Below, piece by piece: positions 41,204 to 46,644 of a stretch of DNA of 46,644 nucleotides (position 1 is its first letter; each line of letters begins with the position of its first letter). Location of the stretch: assembly GCF_015356865.1 (NCBI RefSeq), contig NZ_JAAFZA010000064.1, positions 1 to 46,644 on the forward strand, given 5' to 3'. The DNA comes from Catenulispora pinisilvae. GTDB taxonomy: Bacteria > Actinomycetota > Actinomycetes > Streptomycetales > Catenulisporaceae. Position numbers and translations under genes: made by a program. Below the pieces are notes generated by a model that saw nothing but the letters and a program-made list of their open reading frames with translations, was not told the DNA's origin and made no database searches.

Positions 41204-41713
41204 ATGGTGCGCGAACCAGAAGCCGACATGAGCGTGGTCACCGCCCTCGTCCGCTCGGCATTCCTGGTCGACGCCACCTACGAGCACGTGGCCCGCAAGC
41301 ACCAGCTCACCTCCCAGCAGGGCCAGTTGCTCTGCGTCCTGATGGGCAAGCCCGAAGAGGGCTTCGGGATGGGCGAGCTGGTCCGCATCCTGGGCCTGGC
41401 CAAGTCCAGCCTCACCGGCCTGGTGGACCGCTCGCTGCGCCGCGGCCTGGTCCGGCGGGAGGCCGACAGCACGGACGGCCGCGCGGTCCGCGTGTATCTC
41501 ACTCCGGAAGGCGACAAGCTCGCCGAGGAGTTCTACAACGAGACCGTCGCCCAGGTCGCCGAGCTGCCGACCATGCTCTCGGAGCAGGAACAGGCCCAGC
41601 TGGCCGAACTGCTCGGGCGGCTGGTGTTCGGGAATCAGGTGCCTGTCGTGTTCGGTGATGATCACCCGTGTATGAAGTCCGGCGAGGACTGTCCCGACGC
41701 CGCACAGGACTGA
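41204..41713 (+). CDS. MarR family transcriptional regulator
   Basis: 169 aa. The winged helix is clear: QLTSQQGQLLCVLMGKPEEG, GELVRILGLAKSSLTGLVDR, LRRGLVRREADSTDGRAVRV and the wing/strand YLTPEGDKLAEE. N- and C-terminal helices form the dimer domain. It has cysteines in helix 2 (LLCVL) and in an unusual C-terminal tail (PCMKSGEDCPD), which could sense oxidants. ATG 41204 follows GGGAG by 5 nt; ATG 41228 is a possible later start. It converges on the FAD oxidoreductase, whose promoter bears strong palindromes and is a plausible target. Confidence 0.85.
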   Translation: MVREPEADMSVVTALVRSAFLVDATYEHVARKHQLTSQQGQLLCVLMGKPEEGFGMGELVRILGLAKSSLTGLVDRSLRRGLVRREADSTDGRAVRVYLTPEGDKLAEEFYNETVAQVAELPTMLSEQEQAQLAELLGRLVFGNQVPVVFGDDHPCMKSGEDCPDAAQD

Positions 41714-41745
41714 GCCCGGCCAGGACGACCCCGGCCGGGCCTTTT
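41714..41745 (+). terminator. Intrinsic terminator after marR-type gene
   Basis: GCCCGGCC pairs with GGCCGGGC (11-nt loop) and is followed by CTTTT. Confidence 0.82.
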
Positions 41746-41801
41746 GCACTGAGCCTTTCGTGCTGTGTCTTTCGCACTGAGCGTTTCGCGCTGTGCCTCA
41801 G
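41746..41801. repeat. 28-nt tandem duplication
   Basis: Two adjacent copies beginning GCACTGAGC at 41746 and 41774, about six differences per 28 nt, lie between the MarR terminator and the oxidoreductase stop; the second copy runs into the stop codon. Confidence 0.55.
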
Positions 41802-42883
41802 ATGTTGAACAGCTCTTGGAAGTGCCCGAGCATCATCTCCGCGCCCTTCATCTGGATCACGGTCTCCTTCGGCACCTGGAACGCCGCCCCTTCGTCGTTC
41901 GGGAACTGCCCGACCCCTCCGGTCGGCCCCAGCGGCACCAGCCCCACCTTGATGGGCAGCGGTGTGTGCGCCGCGGCCGGCTCCTCGCCCTTGGCGTGCG
42001 CGAGGATGTTCGCCGCCACGACCTCGGCGTGCCGCAGCGCCCAGCCGGCCATCTTCGTCTCCGGCACGTCGGTGATGTCGCCGAGGGCGTAGACGGTGTC
42101 GTGGCCTTCGACGGTCAGCCGCTCGGTGACCCTCACCTGCCCCTGCTCGTTGCGCGGGACCGCGCCGTCCAGGAAGTCGGTGTGGATACGGGAACCGTGG
42201 GCGCGGAACCAGATGTCCGCGGTGAGCCGGTCACCGGCCCGGTCGGTCACGGTGAACTCCCCGGCGACGCCCGGCGCCGGGGCCGGGCCGGCGGTCAGGC
42301 CGACGCCCAGCCGCAGCTCGATCCCCAGCTCGTCGAGCTGCCCGCGCAGGTCCGCGACCAGTTCCGGGAGGAAGCCGGGCAGCAGCTCGGCGGCCGGGTC
42401 GACGATCGTCACCCGCTTGTCCGGCCAGGTCGTGGCGATCTCGCCGGCCAGCTCCAGACCGACCGGTCCGGCGCCGAGGATCAGGACCCGATCGGAGCCG
42501 GCGAGTTCCTTGTGCGCGTTGCGCAGCGCGTCCAGGGCGGCCGAGGCGACATCAGTGTCCATCTTCGCCGGAAAGGCGTAGGACGACCCCGAGGCCAGCA
42601 CCACGTAGTCGGCGTCCACCCGGTCGCCCGAGGCGAGCCTCACGCCCCGCGGGTCCACGCCGACCGCGCGGTCGCGGACCACGGTGCCGTTCTTCATCAG
42701 CGTCCCGTAGGGGAAGAAGATGTTCTCGGCCCAGTCCGGGCGGACCAGCGCGCGCAACGCGGCGGCGCTGTGCACGAAGGCGTCCTTCGGGTCGATCAGG
42801 ACCACGTCGAGGTCCGCGTCCAGGATCTTGGCGACCTTCGCCCCGCCGTAACCGCCGCCGACGATCGCAACCTTCTTATGCAT
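41798..42883 (-). CDS. FAD-dependent NAD(P)H oxidoreductase (NDH-2/FSP1-like)
   Basis: 361 aa. The FAD Rossmann motif is KKVAIVGGGYGGAKVAKIL at the N-terminus; the second dinucleotide motif is VLILGAGPVGLELAGEIA (about residue 145), and the late FAD-binding strand DTVYALGDITDV is present. The order and length match pyridine nucleotide-disulfide oxidoreductases of the AIFM2/FSP1 and type II NADH dehydrogenase group. There is no CxxxxC redox-active disulfide, so it is not a thioredoxin or glutathione reductase type. A role in quinone reduction is inferred. ATG 42883 is chosen because the FAD motif follows directly; residues upstream look non-coding. Expression appears operator-controlled. Confidence 0.85.
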   Translation of the reverse strand: MHKKVAIVGGGYGGAKVAKILDADLDVVLIDPKDAFVHSAAALRALVRPDWAENIFFPYGTLMKNGTVVRDRAVGVDPRGVRLASGDRVDADYVVLASGSSYAFPAKMDTDVASAALDALRNAHKELAGSDRVLILGAGPVGLELAGEIATTWPDKRVTIVDPAAELLPGFLPELVADLRGQLDELGIELRLGVGLTAGPAPAPGVAGEFTVTDRAGDRLTADIWFRAHGSRIHTDFLDGAVPRNEQGQVRVTERLTVEGHDTVYALGDITDVPETKMAGWALRHAEVVAANILAHAKGEEPAAAHTPLPIKVGLVPLGPTGGVGQFPNDEGAAFQVPKETVIQMKGAEMMLGHFQELFNI

Positions 42884-42926
42884 GGGAGCCGTCCCCTCGC
42901 GGCGGGTCCGGACCGCCGCCACAGTC

Positions 42927-42996
42927 GTTCGCAACACGAACGGATTCGTTCGCGTTGCGAACCATAGTCGGTCCGTGAGTCGTTCGCAATGCGTAC
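42927..42996 (-). promoter_or_regulatory. Oxidoreductase promoter with three palindromic operators
   Basis: On the minus strand TTGCGA (42989-42984), a 17-nt spacer and TATGGT (42966-42961) form a promoter. Three 15-bp palindromes overlap it: GTTCGCAACACGAAC (42927-42941), GTTCGCGTTGCGAAC (42948-42962) and GTTCGCAATGCGTAC (42982-42996), consensus GTTCGC-N3-GCGAAC. The first two also form one 36-bp near-perfect palindrome across the start site. The third contains the -35. A dimeric repressor (MarR or TetR type) is implied. Confidence 0.75.
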
Positions 42997-43050
42997 CAAC
43001 CGCCTGGCCAGCGCTGGGTTACGTACCCTAAGAGCAGGCCAGTAGCGGAG

Positions 43051-43070
43051 CGGTGGGGTTAACCCCACCG
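43051..43070. promoter_or_regulatory. Perfect 20-bp palindrome upstream of ABC exporter
   Basis: CGGTGGGGTTAACCCCACCG lies 107 nt upstream of the ATPase start. With a TTAA centre it could be an operator, or a hairpin with a 4-nt loop; no T-tract follows. Partial symmetry GGGTTACGTACCC lies just upstream (about 43017-43029). Confidence 0.5.
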
Positions 43071-43176
43071 TCGGACACCTGTTGGCTCCGTGGCGATGCC
43101 CGCGCTGCGGCTGGCAGCCTTAACGACGTCGATCGACAACCGACCAGCTCCGCTGAAGCCATCTGAGGGGAAGATC

Positions 43177-44013
43177 ATGACAACGGCAGCACAGGCCGCG
43201 GTCACCTACCGCACCGTCGGCACCGCCGCCCGCGCGCAGGCCGTGACCAAGCGCTACGGCCAGGGCGAGACCGCGGTCACCGCGCTGGACCAGGTCGACG
43301 TCGACATCGAGCGGGGCCGGTTCACCGCGATCATGGGACCGTCCGGTTCCGGCAAGTCCACGCTGATGCACTGCCTGGCCGGCCTGGACGCGGTCAGCTC
43401 CGGCAAGATCTGGATCTACGGCCGGGACGGCGTGGCCAGCGAGCTGACCTCGATGAAGGACAAGCAGCTGACCAACCTGCGCCGGGACCGGATCGGGTTC
43501 ATCTTCCAGGCGTTCAACCTGCTGCCCACGCTGAACGCGGCGGAGAACATCACGCTGCCGATGGACATCGCCGGCCGCAAGCCGAACAAGGCCTGGCTGG
43601 ACCGGGTGATCGGCACCGTCGGGCTCGCCGACCGGCTCAAGCACCGGCCCAGCGAGCTCTCCGGCGGCCAGCAGCAGCGGGTCGCCGTGGCCCGGGCCCT
43701 GGCCGGCCAGCCGGAGATCATCTTCGGCGACGAGCCCACCGGCAACCTGGACTCCCGCAGCGGCGCCGAGGTGCTCGGCTTCCTGCGCCGCTCGGTCGAC
43801 GAGCTGGGCCAGACCTTCGTCATGGTCACCCACGACCCGTCCGCGGCCGCCTACGCCGACCGCGTGCTGTTCCTGGCCGACGGCCGGATCGTCGACGACA
43901 TGACCGTGCCGACCGCCGACAAGGTCCTGGACCGGATGCGGCAGTTCGACTCGCACGGCCACAACCCCTTCGGCCACGACCCGCGCGGCGGCGACGCCGC
44001 TGCCCAGCGCTGA
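43177..44013 (+). CDS. ABC transporter ATP-binding protein (MacB/LolD type)
   Basis: 278 aa. Walker A GPSGSGKST, Q-loop IGFIFQAFNLLPTLNAAENI, signature LSGGQQQRVAVARALAG, Walker B IIFGDEPTGNLDSRSG and H-loop VTHDPSAAAYADR are intact and typical of the LolD/MacB subfamily. The C-terminal ~25 residues are His/Gly/Asp-rich. ATG 43177 is supported by GAGGGGA upstream; the ORF could extend to 43090, but that part looks non-coding. Energises the permease encoded 23 nt downstream. Confidence 0.92.
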   Translation: MTTAAQAAVTYRTVGTAARAQAVTKRYGQGETAVTALDQVDVDIERGRFTAIMGPSGSGKSTLMHCLAGLDAVSSGKIWIYGRDGVASELTSMKDKQLTNLRRDRIGFIFQAFNLLPTLNAAENITLPMDIAGRKPNKAWLDRVIGTVGLADRLKHRPSELSGGQQQRVAVARALAGQPEIIFGDEPTGNLDSRSGAEVLGFLRRSVDELGQTFVMVTHDPSAAAYADRVLFLADGRIVDDMTVPTADKVLDRMRQFDSHGHNPFGHDPRGGDAAAQR

Positions 44014-44036
44014 CGCGGGCGGAGGGGGAATCCATC

Positions 44037-46598
44037 ATGTGGAAGGCATCTCGCCGCAACTTCTTCGCGCACAAGGGCCGGCTCTCACTGTCCTTGATCG
44101 CCGTCGTGCTGAGCGTGGCGTTCGTCACCGGCACCCTGATGTTCACCTCGACCATCACCACCACCTTCAACCGGCTGTTCGCCACCACCGCCTCCGACGT
44201 CGCGGTGTCGCCCCAGGTGGACAAGGACGCGCCGCCCGGAGCCCCGGAGCAGACCGTCCCGGCGTCCCTGCTGGGGACCATCAAGGCGATGCCCGGCGTG
44301 CAGGCCGTCTACGGTGACATCAGCACCGACCGGCTGGCCGTGGTCGGCCCGGACAACAAGTCGATCTCCAACTCGGCCGGCGGCCCGACCATCGGTGCCA
44401 ACTGGTACCCCACGCCGCACCCGGCGGTGGACCTGACCTCCGGCCGGGCTCCGTCCGGCCCCGGCGACGTGGTCGTCGACGCCGACACCGCGGCCAAGAA
44501 GCACCTGACGCTCGGCTCGCCGCTGCGCATCGTGACCGGCAGCGACGCCGGCAGCTTCCAGGCCACCGTCAGCGGTATCGCGACCTTCCGGACCACCAAC
44601 CCCGGCGAGTCGCTGTTCTACTTCGACACGAACACCGCGCAGACCAAGCTGCTCGGCCAGACCGGCGTCTACACCGGGGTGAACCTCGATGCCAGGCCCG
44701 GGACCTCCGACGACACGCTCAAGGCCGAGGTGTCCGGCAAGCTCGGCCCCGGCTACGACGTGAAGACCCGGGCCGAGCAGGAGGCCGACGGCCGCAACAG
44801 TGTGGGCTTCATCGGCTTCATGAAGTACGTGATGCTCGGCTTCGCCGGGATCTCGCTGATGGTCGGCGCGTTCCTGATCGTCAACACCTTCCAGATGCTC
44901 GTCGCCCAGCGCACCCGGGAGTTGGGCCTGCTGCGGGCGCTGGGCGCCAGCCGCCGGCAGATCAACCGCTCGGTCCGGCTCGAAGCGCTGATGCTCGGCG
45001 TCATCGGCGCCACCCTGGGCATCGCCGCCGGAGCCGGGCTGGCCTACGGCCTGATCGCGGTGATGAACGGCGTCGGCATGAACCTTCAGTCCTCGGACAT
45101 GTCGGTGACGGTGTCCTCGGTGATCGCCGGCTACGCGGTCGGGGTGGTGGTCACCCTGCTCGCGGCCTGGATCCCGGCCCGGCGCGCGGCCCGGATCACC
45201 CCGATGGCGGCGCTGCGCGACGCCGGGACGCCGGGGGACCGGCGGTCCTCCCGGATTCGCAACGGCATCGGCCTGGTGATCGGCGCCGGCGGCGCGGCGG
45301 CGCTGATCGGGGGCGCGGCCAGCGGCGCCACCGCGACCGGCGGGCTGCTGCTGGGCCTGGGCGTGCTGGTCACTCTGGTCGGCGCGATCCTGCTCGGCCC
45401 GCTGCTGGCCGGTGTGGTGATCCGGGTGCTCGGCGTCTGGATGCCGGCCGCCTTCGGCTCGGTCGGCACCATGGCGCAGCGCAACGCCCTGCGGAACCCG
45501 CGCCGCACCGGCGCCACCGCCGCGGCCCTGATGATCGGGCTGTCGCTGGTGTCCGGGATGGCCGTGGTCGGCTCCTCGCTGGTGACCTCGGCCAGCGCTG
45601 AGATGGACCGCAGCGTCGGCGCGGACTACATCATCACCAGCAACGGCGGCCTGGTGATCACCCCCGAGGCGCTGGCCCAGGCCCAGGCCACACCGGGACT
45701 GGCGCACGTCACGGAGAACAAGTTCCTGAACGCCGACGTCTCCGGCACGTCGGGCCAGGGCAAGATCGAGTTCGCGGCCGCCTCGCCGACCATGACCCAG
45801 GACTTCGACGCCGGGACCACCGCCGGTTCGATGGCCGACGTGTTCAGCAAGGAAGGCATCGCGATCCCGCAGACCGAGGCCAAGTCCCGGAACGCGACCA
45901 TCGGCTCGGTCCTGACCGTCGCCTTCCACGGCGGCACCCCGGTCAAGCTGCCGGTCCTGGCCATCATCAGCGACAAGACGGTGTTCAACCACGGTGCCGG
46001 CTACGTCTCGCTGGCCACCCTGGGCAAGTCGGTGCCGGCCGCGGCGCAGCCGCAGGACACGATGCTCTTCGCCAAGGCCGACAAGGGCCAGCAGAACCAG
46101 GCCTACGCCGCGCTCAAGGACCGGCTCGCCCCCTTCCCGCAGGTGACGGTGAAGAGCCAGACCGACTACAAGAAGCTGATCCAGGACCAGGTCGGCGGCG
46201 TGCTGAACATGGTCTACGGGCTGCTCGGCCTGGCGATCGTGGTCGCCATCCTCGGTGTGGTCAACACCCTGGCCCTGTCGGTGGTGGAGCGCACCCGGGA
46301 GATCGGTTTGATCCGGGCGATCGGGATGGGCCGCCGCAAGACCCGCCGGATGATCCGGCTGGAGTCGGTGGTGATAGCGCTGTTCGGCGCGGCCCTGGGG
46401 GTCGGTCTGGGTCTGGCCTGGGGCGTTGCCGCTCAGCGGGTCCTGTCCGGGATCGGTATCAGCACCCTGGCGATCCCGGTCACCACCATCGTGGCGGTGT
46501 TCATCGGGGCCGCGGTGGTCGGCCTGCTGGCCGCCCTGGCCCCGTCCTTCCGGGCCTCGCGGATGAACGTGCTGCGGGCGATCGCGGCCGACGGCTGA
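44037..46598 (+). CDS. MacB/FtsX-like ABC permease
   Basis: 853 aa. N-terminal helix LSLSLIAVVLSVAFVTGTLM precedes a MacB-type external domain (about 50-250: DVAVSPQVDKDAPPG ...). Helices near 260-420 form the first FtsX module with the motif VAQRTRELGLLRALGASRRQ, then a central hydrophobic Gly/Ala-rich pair (about 425-475), a second external domain, and a C-terminal FtsX module (VERTREIGLIRAIGMGRRKT). Both modules carry the RE(L/I)GLxRAxG coupling loop. Export of a peptide or lipid, or envelope stress relief, is possible; substrate unknown. ATG 44037 has GGAGGGGG upstream. The remaining 46 nt show nothing. Confidence 0.9.
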   Translation: MWKASRRNFFAHKGRLSLSLIAVVLSVAFVTGTLMFTSTITTTFNRLFATTASDVAVSPQVDKDAPPGAPEQTVPASLLGTIKAMPGVQAVYGDISTDRLAVVGPDNKSISNSAGGPTIGANWYPTPHPAVDLTSGRAPSGPGDVVVDADTAAKKHLTLGSPLRIVTGSDAGSFQATVSGIATFRTTNPGESLFYFDTNTAQTKLLGQTGVYTGVNLDARPGTSDDTLKAEVSGKLGPGYDVKTRAEQEADGRNSVGFIGFMKYVMLGFAGISLMVGAFLIVNTFQMLVAQRTRELGLLRALGASRRQINRSVRLEALMLGVIGATLGIAAGAGLAYGLIAVMNGVGMNLQSSDMSVTVSSVIAGYAVGVVVTLLAAWIPARRAARITPMAALRDAGTPGDRRSSRIRNGIGLVIGAGGAAALIGGAASGATATGGLLLGLGVLVTLVGAILLGPLLAGVVIRVLGVWMPAAFGSVGTMAQRNALRNPRRTGATAAALMIGLSLVSGMAVVGSSLVTSASAEMDRSVGADYIITSNGGLVITPEALAQAQATPGLAHVTENKFLNADVSGTSGQGKIEFAAASPTMTQDFDAGTTAGSMADVFSKEGIAIPQTEAKSRNATIGSVLTVAFHGGTPVKLPVLAIISDKTVFNHGAGYVSLATLGKSVPAAAQPQDTMLFAKADKGQQNQAYAALKDRLAPFPQVTVKSQTDYKKLIQDQVGGVLNMVYGLLGLAIVVAILGVVNTLALSVVERTREIGLIRAIGMGRRKTRRMIRLESVVIALFGAALGVGLGLAWGVAAQRVLSGIGISTLAIPVTTIVAVFIGAAVVGLLAALAPSFRASRMNVLRAIAADG

Positions 46599-46644
46599 GG
46601 CCTCGCGCCGCTCGTAGCCGGGGGGATACGGGGCGAGGGGGGAC

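Noticed and set aside
41108-41749. Minus-strand ORF ending in VAGTGFEPATSGL
   Set aside because: Same artefact over the second initiator tRNA, antisense to the MarR gene.

Overview
The window is a high-GC actinobacterial chromosome segment. The evidence is a strong G/C bias at third codon positions, frequent GTG starts, and many genes that begin 6-8 nt after a TANNNT -10 hexamer (apparent leaderless transcripts). Several neighbours are conserved in this phylum: DUF5679, DUF2342 zincin-like protein, a YlbL-type PDZ/Lon protein, PPA1309 family and UPF0182. The gene content would suit a soil saprophyte of the Streptomyces/Catenulispora type, but the sequence alone does not fix the genus. I see no phage, IS element, CRISPR array, rRNA or biosynthetic gene cluster.

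Layout. 1-12302 is the conserved housekeeping block: the C-terminal part of a His-rich metal-transporter-like membrane protein, a ThiF/E1-like zinc protein, DUF5679, a crotonase-fold protein lacking both classical catalytic glutamates, a DUF45/M48-type metallopeptidase preceded by a cluster of DnaA-box-like 9-mers, a DUF2342 protein, an SDR/epimerase with a C-terminal membrane anchor, MoaE, a 61-aa membrane protein, the Lon-type serine protease, PPA1309 and UPF0182. An initiator tRNA (12387) with a UUCG-loop terminator closes it. 12877-16525 is a PadR regulator with an ABC exporter (ATPase plus FtsX-type permease), and a palindrome overlaps the padR -10 box. Two putative lipoproteins follow (16627-18242).

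18243-24704 is a sugar-uptake locus: a decayed divergent DeoR-family pseudogene, a CUT1-type importer (Tat-type lipoprotein binding protein and two permeases), an intact DeoR-family repressor and a secreted GH27 alpha-galactosidase with a ricin-type lectin domain. The likely physiology is extracellular galactose release from alpha-galactosides followed by uptake. 25217-34358 combines 3-hydroxybutyrate dehydrogenase, a GAF/PucR-type regulator, both subunits of a 3-oxoacid CoA-transferase and a complete five-gene branched-chain-amino-acid-type ABC importer. It may be a ketone-body or short hydroxy-acid uptake and catabolism island. 34251-39989 is a second CUT1-type sugar importer with a divergent ROK regulator and a Gfo/Idh/MocA oxidoreductase. 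Neither CUT1 importer encodes its own ATPase.

40054-46598 holds an alpha/beta hydrolase, a second identical initiator tRNA, a MarR regulator and an FSP1/NDH-2-like FAD oxidoreductase, followed by a second ABC exporter pair (ATPase and MacB/FtsX-like permease). The oxidoreductase promoter contains three 15-bp palindromes, two of them forming a near-perfect 36-bp palindrome. This triple-operator promoter, the deleted DeoR copy and the hydroxybutyrate/transporter island are the parts most worth following up.
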